Shown here: positions 49,201 to 60,517 of the stretch, in pieces | Layout of the letters: each line of letters starts with the position of its first letter | Position numbering within the stretch: the first letter of the stretch is position 1 | NCBI GenBank assembly: GCA_002270565.1 | Contig: NQMI01000010.1 | Span: forward strand, 778,407 to 842,406 | Direction: 5' to 3' | Length of the DNA: 64,000 bases | Source: Stenocarpella maydis | Taxonomy: Eukaryota > Ascomycota > Sordariomycetes > Diaporthales > Diaporthaceae | Position numbers and translations under genes: made by a program | Notes under the pieces: generated by a model | What the model was told of the DNA's origin: nothing | What the model saw: only the letters and a program-made list of their open reading frames with translations | Database searches by the model: none

Positions 49201-52198
49201 AGGGGCCGTCGGCTCGCGAGACGTCAGCCGCAACACGGATGATACTCAGCAGGGCATATTATCGGAAGATCAGGGGGCTGGTATTCCTCAAGAGGAGATT
49301 TCTGAGCAGAGCCGGGCATCTCAGTCATCGGTAGCCCACGATCTCAGCTCGGGTGAATTCGGATCCTGGGATAGTCGAGCTTTGAGTCAGGCAGCGGACG
49401 GGAACGAGAACGAGTTCAGCTTCAAAAAGAGAGCGGATTCAGTCCAGGTCGGCGGATCGCACGGACTAGCAGACCGTGGCGCCGACCTGCCCTCCATCAG
49501 CACAGACGGGCCAAACGAGGACGCCGACGAAGGCCTGTTTGCCGTGCCTCCTACGCCGCGCCATGAAGGTGCCCAGGACAAGCCTTCAGAACTCCAAGGT
49601 GCCGACGAGTCGAGGCCTTCCAGTCGGGCAAGCAGCCGCAATGGTTCTACCGGAGCGGACAAATTGTCCCGCCACGTGGATGAGAGACCGGAGGGCTCAA
49701 GTAATGAAGGACGGGGCCGAGAGTTCCCGCATGAGGCTGCTGATCTTGAAGGAGACGCGCACCATGCGATTCCAGTCACCCCCCGCGATGAGCACCAGAC
49801 TAGCGCAGATGTCGCTGTACCAGCTAGAGATCGAGAGGGGTCGCCAAATCCCGGAGAATCGGACCCAACGCAGTTGGAACAGCAAGTGAAGGTCGAAGCT
49901 CAGAGTTTAGCTCACGAGCCCTCAGCCGGTGACGATGACGGAAATCAGGGCCAGAGACCTGGCGTTGGTTCGGCTCCGTCTCCTGCAGAACAGCCAGCTT
50001 CGGGCGAGACACACTTGAACAAGTCTCTGCAACCCGAAACGTCCTCTTCGGAACACCAAATCAGTGATACATCAAGCCACTCTGTTCTGAACGAGGATCA
50101 CCATAGGAAGACGCAGGCTGGAGAACAAAGTCAGTCGCGTGGCACCAGTGGCGAACCTGATGCAGAACCGTACAGTCCAACGAGGGAGCATGACGCCAGG
50201 CAGGGAGAATTGCCCGAGAGTAATGATGGAGGCCAAGCCCTGGGGTTCTCTGACGACTATAACTACCGAGAAGGGATTCAGCAACACGATAGCCCTCAGG
50301 GAATGAAGACTCAACAAAATCCGGAGCGAATAGAACAAGAAATAGGAGAGGACCGGAGCCCTGGTGGACAGGATCAAGTCCAACGCGATGAAGCTTCTGA
50401 ACCTCGCGCCCCAGAAGGCTCTCCTTTTGGGGGTCTTTCATATGGGGAAGAGAGGCCGGCTGATGGCCAAGAAGTCCACAGCCAGGTCGGCAATTCGCCG
50501 CTATTAGGACGCGAGACGCAGCGCCCAGAGTCTGGCCGCGAATCGGAAGTGGATCAAGATGAACACGATCACACAGATCCTGATCTCGCAACTAACCAGT
50601 CATTGCCTGACCACCCGATCCAACATCTAGGTGCCCCACAGCCGAGCTACGACGGCGAGGGATATGGGGTGACGCCATCTGGGGAGTACGGCAATGGCCC
50701 GCTCGCGGACTCCGTACCTAAGCAGAAGGACGATACGCATCCTGCGGGCGAGTCTGTCGATGCTCCCCAGCACAGTCACCACGTGGCCGACTCGACTCAT
50801 CCCACTCCAAATGATGACGCTGCGGACAGCGCCTCGGAGACTTTTGAAACGCCACTTGATTCCGCCGACTTTCGAAAGTCCCAGCCGGACAGCGGATCAG
50901 TGATGTCGGGTCATTTTACACAGGCACTCGACCGCCTCCCGGACGAAAGCGCGCACACAGTACAAGGAACCGAGGATCTATTCGACGACACTGACAATGC
51001 TGAAGATCAGGATGACTATGGCGAGGCCGTCGTCTATCAGCACTCAGGCAAGACAGCTGAGAGCACTCCGGGCGCAGAGAAGACTGTTTATTCAACACGG
51101 GGTGATGAGAACAACACAGCCCTGGGTGGCCACCGCTCGTCGCTCAGTCTGGGCAGCTCTGGCCACCGCTCGCAGGGCAGCCTCAGCAGTATGCGCGACA
51201 CAACCCCTGTGCGTCCGAGTTTCGGATCTTACATCGGAGGGCCGAGCATTGTTCGTGCGGATTGGGCAGCGGAGCACGAAGAAGAGCTGCGGCAGCCTTC
51301 TCTGAACCCCACGCCACAGTTGGGCCCATCTACCGCGCACGAGACACCCGAGATCAGCCCTCTCGCTCTGCGGAACACACCAATGCCTAGTCATGGGAGT
51401 GACCAGAAGGGCCTGAGCTCCAGCATGTGGAACCCACAAAGGCCACAGACGCCAGTTTCTGCAACATCACACAGCAACAACCCATTTGCGACGCCTCAGC
51501 GCCATGTTGAGCCTGATATTGAGCCCTCGCCTCTTGTGGCCCGCGATGTCACACGTGGCCGCCAAGACTCTGTTCCGGCGTCCTTGCATAGCCAGACTAC
51601 GCTTGACTCATCATGGTCGTCGCCGGTGCATTCGTCTCTGGCAGTCGACAGACACGAGCCTGTGATCCGTGACAGCTGGCCAGCTCCGGCTCCCGGCTAC
51701 CAGCAGTACCTCTCAGGCTTCAGTTCGCGCCCACGAGGTGACACCACAAGCACCACCGCCGAGTATGACCCCTTCAGACCCGACAATGTCAGCGCACCCA
51801 GCGGTCACAATGCTGCGAAACCTTCAGCCTACAATCCGTTCCTCCAACGCGGACGCGCTGAGTCTTCAGCCAGTCCTGCCCCCAGCAACCCAAGTGTCAG
51901 CAACAGCCCGAGCCGCGGCAGCACGTTATTCGCAAAGATGAGGAACATTTTCGAAGGCCAGAACACGAACGGAGCCAGCGACATTCCTGCGAGCCCAGGC
52001 AGGTCTCGGCCAGTGTCAGGGGTGTTCCACCCTGCCATGCCTGCCCAGAGGAAGTCTCAAGACGGCCCCGCGGTGCAGCGCGATGGCGAGCCCGGCGGGT
52101 TCCTGAACGAGGCAGATCATGAGATTGATGAGCGCAGTGCATTTCTGAGAAGTGACGGGCAGCCATCGGGTCACATGACATATGATGACGAACATTGA
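46237..52198 (+). CDS. Giant acidic disordered protein with N-terminal coiled coil
   Basis: Two exons, 46237-46680 and 46742-52198 (61-bp intron GTGAGT...TCAG with a CTAACC branch-like site), give about 1966 aa. Residues 1-150 form a strongly charged heptad-rich helix (for example EIAERRRKEDEEIAARRRRE). The remainder is Glu/Asp/Ser/Pro/Gln-rich, repeat-like and almost free of hydrophobic runs. Near the C-terminus NPFATPQRHVEPD-type and short basic segments appear (SRGSTLFAKMRNIFEG). I do not recognise a functional family. The architecture suggests a scaffold or cytoskeleton-linked protein. The reading frame ends with TGA at 52196-52198, but the same frame stays open for 159 more codons to 52675 (see findings). 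Start choice: first ATG of the coiled coil; upstream in-frame sequence lacks structure. Confidence 0.7.
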
Positions 52199-52678
52199 AC
52201 ACGCTCGGACCAGGGTGAAGATCACAAGCGACAGCCGGGGCCCGTGGCGAAACCTAGGTTCAGGAAGATCGTGCAGACAATCGACCTGCGCGCCGAGTCC
52301 GCAGACGATGTGCACTCTGACAGGATGGTAAGCGTGGCCGAGGGCAGGGTGAGCTCTGCGTACACGATCAACCCGGAGGTAGAGCCAGACTCGGGGTTTC
52401 GTCTTGCTTGGCTCTGGGCCGAAGGTTGGAGAGCCCAGTTGCGCAAAGGCGGCGACACGATAGAGAGGGCCAGGTGGGAATGGAGAGTGGATGATATGCT
52501 GAGGACGAGCCGGGACGCCAGGGCGAGGAATAATATTCCCGAAATCGTTGCAAGGTTGCCTGGGGCTCTGAGAAAGAGTAGCAATTATAATAAAAGGAGG
52601 CGTCACGGCACGAGGAAGAGTGTACACTGGCTGGATGAGGATCGTGACATAACCGGCATAGATGAGCGGGCATCTTGA
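52199..52678 (+). other. In-frame open extension downstream of the giant gene's TGA
   Basis: After the TGA at 52196-52198 the same frame continues without a stop for 159 codons, ending TGA at 52676-52678. It encodes basic and charged sequence (KPRFRKIVQTIDLRAESADD; WAEGWRAQLRKGGDTIERA). It could be a former or alternative C-terminus, a separately started ORF (ATG at 52244), or chance, because the opposite strand is also open here. No family recognised. Confidence 0.4.
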
Positions 52679-53835
52679 CTTTCCCATCTACATGATGTTG
52701 CTTCTACGATAACCGTCAGTGCCTTTGAGATTAATATCAATTGTCAGTCGTCAATGGTCATGAAGCATACCGGACGTCATCTTCAAGTAAAGCTCAGCCG
52801 TTCCACCGCTGCCAGTAATGTCCGAGTCGCAGCGGTGTTTGTGGCAATACATATCTGCGGCAACAGCACCCCTCTGCCCCAATTGGGACATCCCAGATAA
52901 ATGCGCGCTGCAAGTCGCATCTCATGCACCGGCATATTACTGGGAAGGAAGCCAGACTGGCTCTCAGATCCAAGGGTCGTGGCGCCTTTGTGCGTGATAT
53001 CCAGCCTCCGCTCGGATTTGGAAGCGGGTGCAACCCGTGCACTTTGGGATTTGGAGACGGTGGTCGGTAAGGAAACCAAGAGCTATTCCGAGGTGTGGGA
53101 GCAGTAGGTAGGTATACAGTGACAAGATTCGCAAGACTGCCGATTTCAACTCAAGCAGTTGAATCCATACAATAGTGATAACCTCTGCACTTCTGCACAA
53201 GGCCGCCACTCCCAGCCAGGACAGCCATCCTCCACAATGAAGCATTCTATTTCTCAGCCGTATTTGGGGCCACCACACTGGCGGCCGCCGCCAGTGGCCA
53301 TCAGTGGAAGATGTCGTAACATTTGAACTGATGCCTGGGTAGGTATCCTGCCCGCGTAATCAGTAGAAAGGACCCGTCGATAAAACAGCTCGCCCCCATT
53401 GGCTCATATACGCATGACTGATGGGCCCGGCAGATTTACCCGCCGGATCTGGAAGCTTGATGATAACGCTGTGCCGGACCATCGGGGCAAGGCATGCCTG
53501 TACATTGTTTATTACTGAAGGAGCCCAGGTGATCTGTACAGGAAGGAGACATCACGACAGAACTAACTAGCTCTGTTAGGGTATGGCTCCCCTGCCGACA
53601 TGGATGGGAATGCGATTTCCAGACAGAGATCAGTCCATGATAAGGGCCTCCTCGGTGATGGCTCGAAGTGAGATTGTCACTTGGTAACTAGGGTGCCAAA
53701 ATAAATATATTCCAAGCCAGTGTGGTTACCCCTTCACATCCCACCCATCCAACCTCTTCCCCACGCCAAGCTGCGCCGTCGCGAACAGACAACTTGGCGC
53801 TCGAACTTGGCGCTCGCGTGCCCCAGGAATCTTTG
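52679..53835. other. 1.2-kb intergenic region, no gene seen
   Basis: Balanced composition, short overlapping frames only. It should include the promoter of the OPT gene; an in-frame ATG at 53722 exists upstream of the chosen start. Confidence 0.45.
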
Positions 53836-56800
53836 ATGGATCCCGAAAAACACGGTAGCGAGGGCGACGAGCCGCAGGCCGCCAACAATCTTCACGATGT
53901 TGCAGGCCCAGACATTATCAACGGCCACCTCATAGAGCTCGAGGTCGACTTGTCCCGGGTCATCGGCCACGACGATGTCGAAGGGGATTGGGACGCCGAT
54001 ACAAGCCCGTTCCCAGCTGTGCGCGCTGTTGTCCCTGAGACAGATGATCCCGAAATGCCTGTCAACACAATCAGGGCCTGGTTTCTCGGCATTGTGAGTA
54101 TCTCTTGACGTGCTGCGTAACGAGAGGCTGACGCAACCACAGATCTTTGTTTTCCTCGGTGCCGGCGTCAACCAATTCTTTGGTCTGCGCTATCCAGGCG
54201 TCCACATAGTTTCACTCGTTGCGGAGCTTATTGCGTACCCCATCGGTGTTTTCCTTGCACATCTCCTCCCCATCAGCCGGCTGAACCCCGACAGGCATTT
54301 CAACATCAAGGAGCACGCCCTTGTCACAATCATGTCCAATGTTTCTTTCGGCTTTGGATCGGCCGACGCTACCAACATCATCCAGGCAGCCAAGCTGTAC
54401 GGCTTCGCCTTACAGACCGGCTTCAGTGTGATGGTGGTCCTGTGTTGCCAGCTCCTGGGTTATGGCGTGGCGGGATTGAGTGCCAGATGGCTTGTTGAAC
54501 CGGTAAGGCCGCCCGCAGCCTCAAGGACGGACAGGCAACTTAGCTAGAGGCCAATGGTTTCGACGGCTGTCTTCCAAGGCATCATTCTTGGCTTACGGAA
54601 ATAGTAGAGCCTAGCCACTGACAGACTCTAGGCGAGTATGATCTGGCCGGGTGTGCTGAGCAATGTGGCTCTCTTAACGTCGCTGCACTCGAGATCTAAC
54701 GTGGTAGCCGATGGCTGGAAGATGTCTCGTATCAGATTCTTCATGGTTGTAGGAGGCTGCGCATTCGTCTGGTATTGGCTTCCAGGCTTGATGTGGACAG
54801 GCCTGTCTTACTTCACGTGGATATGCTGGATATGGCCGTCCAACGTTGTGGTTAATCAGATCTTTGGTGAGGTGACCGGCATGGGGCTCTTGCCTTTTAC
54901 ATTGGACTGGTCCATGGTGGCCTACAACACAAACCCCCTGCTGAGTCCTCACTGGGCCGCCGCAAACGTCTTCTTCGGCTTTGCGCTGTTCTTTTGGGTG
55001 GTCACGCCAGCTCTCTACTACACGAACACGTGGTTCACCGCATACCTGCCATTCTGTACAGCGGATGTCTATGATCGTTTCGGCCAGGTGTACGACTCTA
55101 GTAAGTGCTTTCTGTACCCGCGACGCACCCCGAGGACCCCCCTCGCCACCTGTCTGGATATTGTGAATGCTCTATATACTTTGGGATGTAGATTCTCATG
55201 CTCCTTTCGGCGGCTTGCAAGGTGCCACCAATGACATTCTCCTCAGTATTCCCGAGAGGCCCCTACTGACAACGAGGAACAGCCAAGGTCATCACTGGAC
55301 AATTTTTTGACGAGGCTAAATACAGGGAGTACTCGGCCCCATACCTCCCAGCTACCTTTGCGTTCGTATACGGGCTGTCCTTCGCTTCCATCACGTCGGT
55401 TCTGTCACACGTTTACTTCTTCCACTGGGGTGAAATCGTGACTGCCCTGCGCGGTTCAACAAAGCTTGATGTCCACTCAAGAATGATGAGAGTTTATAAG
55501 AGAGTGCCGTTCTGGTGGTTCCTATCTCTCATTATTATTGTCCTGTAAGAGCCTTCCGCAGACATTGGAGCCACTCACTGACAACCCGCAGCGCCATGGC
55601 CATAGCAATGACCGAGGTCTATCACACCGGGCTTCCCGTCTACGGGATCTTCCTCGCATTCATAATTCCAGCGATTTATATGATACCATGTGGCATGATT
55701 CAAGGTGTAACGAACGTCGATGCAAACCAGGTCAATGTCCTGTCAGAGTTTATCGGAGGATATCTTTTCCAAGGGAAACCAATAGCAAACATACTGTTCA
55801 AGATCCTTTCCACCGACGTCGTCGGCCAGTACGTACCATCCTCCTCAGCTCCTCGCTTCTTAACTTTGGCATTCTGCAGTTCCAGGGCGCACCACTCGGG
55901 ATCCGTACGAGGTGATTAACATAAAACAGAGGACTCTATTTTGCGTCAGATATGAAGCTCGCACATTACCTCAAAATTCCACTGAGGACCCTGTTCTTTG
56001 CACAGGGTATCGCTACTATCCTAGGTGCTCTGACTCAGGTCGGCGTGACCCTCTGGATGCTGGGGAATGTTGACGGTATCTGCACAGCGGACCAGCCAAA
56101 CGGTTTCACTTGCCCCAACGGACTTACGGTCTACTCGTCCTCGATCATTTGGGGTTTGATTGGACCAGGTCGTCTCTACTCAGCCGGTAAAATCTATTCT
56201 GGCCTGCTGCACTTTTTCTGGATAGGCCTCGTTTTGCCACCGATCACTTACTACGTCTTCAAGAGGACCAAGTCCGACTTTATCCGCAAGATCAACTGGC
56301 CACTGATATTTGTTGGAACCTACAATGTTCCACCAGCGACAGGGGTGAATTTCAGCTCATGGTACCTTGTGAATCTCATATTCAACAAGATCATCTTCAG
56401 CCGCTTCAGGGCCTGGTGGACCAAGGTGCGTTGAACATGTCTGTCCTCGCAAGGGACTTTTATGGCCGTACTTGGTTTGATGCTGACTGCCACGTTCTCT
56501 TTTTGCAGTATAATTATGTCCTTGCCGCTGCCCTAGATACAGGACTTGCTATTTCGGGTATCGTCATATTCTTTGCTAGTAAGCCCTTTTATTCTCATTC
56601 TTGTTCTTTTTTGCATTTTACCATGGACAGCAGCGCTGCTTCTTGGCACCTTCAAGGGAAGCCCTGTCTGTGAACGACAACAAGCTCCTGGCCGTGTAGA
56701 GGCCGGCCCTGAATTCCAAATAACGGGTAGTTGCCTGTGCCAAAAGGGGAAAGAAACTGACAGAGCTCCAGTCACATATGGGCCAAACCTCCAATTTCCT

Positions 56801-56911
56801 GATTGGTGGGGCAACACGGTTTGGCAGAACACAGCGGATGGTCTCGGAACACCGTGGCTGGCGATGCCATCAATTGGGTATTTCGGCGGGGCCAACGGGA
56901 CCTGGACGTGA
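53836..56911 (+). CDS. OPT-family oligopeptide transporter
   Basis: Eight exons: 53836-54093, 54143-54502, 54632-55100, 55283-55544, 55592-55828, 55930-56425, 56509-56578, 56631-56911; about 810 aa, normal for the family. The cytosolic N-terminus is followed by [20 protein letters not shown], then [13 protein letters not shown] and [20 protein letters not shown]. Next come [37 protein letters not shown] and [20 protein letters not shown], then [34 protein letters not shown] and the C-terminal [18 protein letters not shown]. These are OPT signatures; the family imports tetra- and pentapeptides or glutathione with protons. The last exon as drawn adds about 45 polar residues between the final helix and WWGN; an unrecognised intron (for example a GTGTAG donor near 56694 with the CCAG near 56770) could remove them. 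Confidence 0.85.
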
Positions 56912-57932
56912 CGGGATACCGAGTATAAACAGGTGTTGGCTAGCCGCCGGGCCATCACGGGCCCATCCATATAGGGAGTGAGAGCCAGGCGGGACTGGAC
57001 GGTAATGACTGGTACCCAGAATCAGGGCACGTCTCGTCGCCCAGGATCGGCCAAGTCCGGTATACTGGATATTCGGTGTAAGATTAGTCTGGAATTGCCG
57101 TGAGGTCTGCAGACCTGTGCCCGCAATTGATACCTCTCGTACAATTCCGTATGGCATCACCTCTTGCACCTCCAGGAGTTGTGCCTAGAAATGGCAGGCA
57201 ACGATAGCAGGAAAGTGGCAGCGTCGGATCAACCGGTGCCATGCATTGTCAGTGCCGACTTATTGCCATGGCGGCGAGGTTATTGACAGCGCGGTTGTTG
57301 AGTGGTGGATCTACTCGGCGAGGCCAACCAGCCACGGTGGGTCGCACTCAGATGAAAAAGGAGAAAGCCTTGATTAAATCAAGCACGAGCCCCGTCGGGA
57401 GTCGACCTGGCCCTTCTGCACAAGTCAGGTCTGGAATGCCAGTCTTCAAACTTTGGCGTCGGCAGCGATCTGAGATCTAGGCGGTGCTTTATTTCAATCT
57501 GCGTTTAATCACTGCGAAACCATGCATTCACGTGCGTCGCATCGAGACCATGCTTACTGGGGCATCTGACGTAACTGTCCTTGGGGAAATTCATATGCTT
57601 GAAACGCGGCATCTATCACCTCCCGCATTTGTGTTTAATAAGCCCCAGAGGTTTTTGAAATACAGTTCATCCGGTCGTCTAGAGTGTCCCGCAGTCCCCA
57701 TGGGGCTGGGCATTCAGGGGCCCCTATCAAGGCGGGTAACAAAAGTGACCCACGTGGGCTCGATGCTGCCGTGATGGCGAGGTCCCCATGATATATAGGC
57801 ATCTACGGTATACGCCTCAGAGTTCTTCATTACCCAGCCCATTTCCCTATTCACGTCTAAAGATTTCCCCAGGCAGGTTCCGATCACTCGTATATCACCA
57901 GTCTAGGCAGCCCAAAGGACCCCAAAGTCAAA
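56912..57932. other. 1-kb intergenic region, promoter of CAP gene
   Basis: No gene-like frames. The last 130 bp before the CAP gene contain a TATA-like ATATATAG at about 57791 and pyrimidine-rich sequence. Confidence 0.45.
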
Positions 57933-58610
57933 ATGCACATCTCCGTCCAAACAGTCCTCGCAGCCGCGCTGCTTGCGCCGAGCGTCAGCTGCGTGCCATT
58001 CGACTGGAGCTCCTGGGGCTCCTGGGGGCAGAACACGCCTCCTGCGGCCTCAGCCCCGTCCGGCGCAGCGACCACGTCTCCCTCCCTGTCGTCCGATGCG
58101 CAAAAGGCTCTTGATGCCCACAACGCGGCCCGCGGCGATGTCGGCACCGCTGCACTTGTCTGGGATGATACACTGGCTTCCAATGCCAAGGAGTACGGCG
58201 AGATACTAGTCTCTCGATACGGCAGTGCAGGCACACTTGAGCACTCCCAAGTCTCGGACCAGGGCGAGAACCTCTACTGGCAGGGCAGCAGCGGCGACGA
58301 TATTCCCATGACCAATGCCGCAAACATGTGGATTGGGGAGAAGTCCGAGTACAATGGGCAGACGATCACGCAGAGCAACTACATGAATTTTGGCCACTAC
58401 AGTAAGCACCCATATGTCCATCCGGGCGCCGCTGAAACGCAAAGGAAAAGCCGCCAGGCCGCTAAATACTCCCATCGTGAAACAGCTCAGATAGTCTGGA
58501 AGGACACCTCCAGGGTCGGCATCGCGGCGGTTTCTGACGGAAATGGCGGTTTCTATGTTGTTGCTAGGTATCAGCAACCAGGAAACATGATCGGGGAGGC
58601 GGCATATTAA
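57933..58610 (+). CDS. Secreted CAP-domain (SCP/PR-1-like) protein
   Basis: Exons 57933-58401 and 58486-58610 give about 197 aa. A signal peptide (MHISVQTVLAAALLAPSVSC) precedes a short Trp/Ser/Pro linker. The CAP domain then starts at about residue 50: ALDAHNAARGDVGTAALVWD, then EHSQVSDQGENLYW, AANMWIGEKSEYN and, across the splice, HYTQIVWKDTSRVGIA with a YVVARYQQPGN end. His in AHN, Glu in GENLYW and His in HYTQ are the conserved cavity residues. The intron is chosen because splicing joins GHY to TQIVW, the family motif, and it has a GCTAAAT branch. Fungal CAP proteins bind sterols or fatty acids and several act in virulence or sterol export; this one's ligand is unknown. Confidence 0.88.
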   Translation: MHISVQTVLAAALLAPSVSCVPFDWSSWGSWGQNTPPAASAPSGAATTSPSLSSDAQKALDAHNAARGDVGTAALVWDDTLASNAKEYGEILVSRYGSAGTLEHSQVSDQGENLYWQGSSGDDIPMTNAANMWIGEKSEYNGQTITQSNYMNFGHYSKHPYVHPGAAETQRKSRQAAKYSHRETAQIVWKDTSRVGIAAVSDGNGGFYVVARYQQPGNMIGEAAY

Positions 58611-59868
58611 GACACGTGGTCGTGTGGGCCGATTTGCGCTGGTGGCATCCGTCTTGTTGAGATGCTCAAGAGTCAAGGCGCGGCTCTTCCAATTATTGTT
58701 CACTGGGATTTTCATGTCCGACCCGTAGCCAGTCTCGATTAATTTGGAACCAAGAAACACGGCACGCATCGGTTGATCTTGAAATAAGTGTGCGGAGTCA
58801 AGTGCAAGCGCTCTGCCACCCGCGTTGAAGCATTTTACTACTCAGAGAGTCAAGTTTGCGTTTCTTATCCAGCCATTGGATGATGGTTGTGCAAGCGTGG
58901 AATCGGAATTTTTAAATATGCTGCGACATTCCTCCGGGATTCAGGCCAGCTGGGGTTCGCAGCGCGACTCCAAGAGTGCCGACTTCGATTTCAGGAAGCC
59001 CAAAACGGTCTTGACACGCCGGGCTGGCATGCGGGTAAGCACTTGGGCCCCCAAGCTAATCAGAAGAGCCGCCGACTACTCCAGCTGGGCCTGGCACTCG
59101 TACGTGGGCACGTCAACATAGCCATTCGATTCTTTCAAGAGCTTGCAGTGTGGTGGTATAAATGACCATGGGTGCTTATTTTTGGCTTGTTGATGCAGGA
59201 TGCGCTCCTGGGGGCTCCAGTCTGGTCGGGACCCGTTTCAGCCATGGCCAACAGAGCATTGAATGGCAAAGAATAGTAACCGGATGGCGGCATATTCGCC
59301 CCAAGGGACATAACCCATAAAAGAGTCCAGCCGTGACCACTTCCACCTTCCCATCGACGATGGGGCAGATGCACTGTCACGATCCCGACTCTACCATCCG
59401 ACCAACCCGTCCTGTTCTGGTTTTCAACACGAATGCACGGCGTGCTTCTGACATGGCTACATGTATGCACGCTGCGACAGATATGGGCTTCTTCAATGAC
59501 AACGGCAGTACTGCCAGCCTGATCCACAAACCAACAATGACAGTCACCGAGGACGACGCCTCGACAGTCCACGACGGCACGAGGGAATCAACCACGGCTC
59601 GATGTGGGATGCTCAAGCATTGTGACTGCGCCAGCATGCCCTACGATAACCGCGAACTGTATGTCCTGGGTTTGTTTAAACGTCGGCAGCGCCTTTTGGT
59701 TCCTGACCCCGCGGAATCAGACAGCTGCCAGCTACCACGAAAACCATATATGAGTCCTGGACTCTGGCCTATCATCGCCCCACAGTGAATGCCACTTCTC
59801 AGATCAGAACCTTCTTCTTCTTTCCGTACCACCGCGTCAAGACCGCCACGGCTGTACCGGGTAGAGTC
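58611..59868. other. 1.25-kb intergenic region
   Basis: The open frame 59333-59788 (plus) and the overlapping minus frame 59135-59572 have unlikely residue composition and no motif. Nothing else noted. Confidence 0.4.
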
Positions 59869-60378
59869 ATGTCCATCGAGCCAAAGACGCAATTCGATCA
59901 GAAGGAACTTGCCGAGGTAGTACGTTGTGTACGAGACCAGCACGAGCCCAGGCTCCTCGGAAGGGTAAGTTATGACAAGGACGTCGAGATCCGTCTGAGG
60001 AACCTCGCCTGGACGGTCCAGGATGAGCTTTACAAGCTGATCAAGGATCGCACTGAGAACTCCAGCAACGCCTTCGGACACAGGGATTACAAGCTTGTCG
60101 TGCTCCTGGAGGTCCCCGGGGGTGAGATGACTGATGCCGGAACGGGGCCACAGTGCAAAAGGAGATGGTGTCGAATTATGAGGAAGCTCAAGGGTAGCAA
60201 GGCACCTCACGTGGAGTACCGCGTCATCCTTCGAGGAAACGAGATGACGAGCAGTAATGCTGGCTGGGGCGTATACGACAGATATGCCCAGCCTTGGAAG
60301 CTGGCAGATGAAGCCGAAATGGCGAATTCAAGGGAGAAAAGCGGATATCAGGAGATTTTGAACCCAACGGAAATCTAA
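59869..60378 (+). CDS. Hypothetical protein, 169 aa
   Basis: Frame from ATG at 59869 (MSIEPKTQFDQKELAEVV) to TAA at 60376-60378. It remains open upstream to about 59785 after an acceptor-like CCCCACAG, so an earlier exon is possible. The composition is protein-like: amphipathic helices (RNLAWTVQDELYKLIKDRTE), a strand DYKLVVLLEVPG, then a basic stretch RRWCRIMRKLKGS and VEYRVILRGNEM. I do not recognise a domain. The opposite strand also has a long frame (60210-59641), so the coding strand is not certain; I favour plus because of its residue pattern. Confidence 0.4.
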   Translation: MSIEPKTQFDQKELAEVVRCVRDQHEPRLLGRVSYDKDVEIRLRNLAWTVQDELYKLIKDRTENSSNAFGHRDYKLVVLLEVPGGEMTDAGTGPQCKRRWCRIMRKLKGSKAPHVEYRVILRGNEMTSSNAGWGVYDRYAQPWKLADEAEMANSREKSGYQEILNPTEI

Positions 60379-60517
60379 GGTTTGTGGTTATCCACATCAC
60401 TTTGTGCTGTTGTTTGTAGTTGGTTTCTACATGTATGTCGACATATCAGCGTCTGTGGCGGTATCAAGGGGCGTCATGAGTAGTAATATGGAACATGCTG
60501 TCCTGCATGACTATCAA

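Noticed and set aside
52016..52687. 223-aa minus-strand frame opposite the end of the giant gene
   Set aside because: It overlaps coding sequence of the plus gene and shows no family features. It does weaken the case that the open plus-strand extension is coding, and I note that.
59333..59788. 151-aa plus-strand frame as a first exon of the hypothetical gene
   Set aside because: Trying the GTATGT donor with the nearby acceptors gives the wrong phase or an early stop, so I could not join it to 59869-60378.
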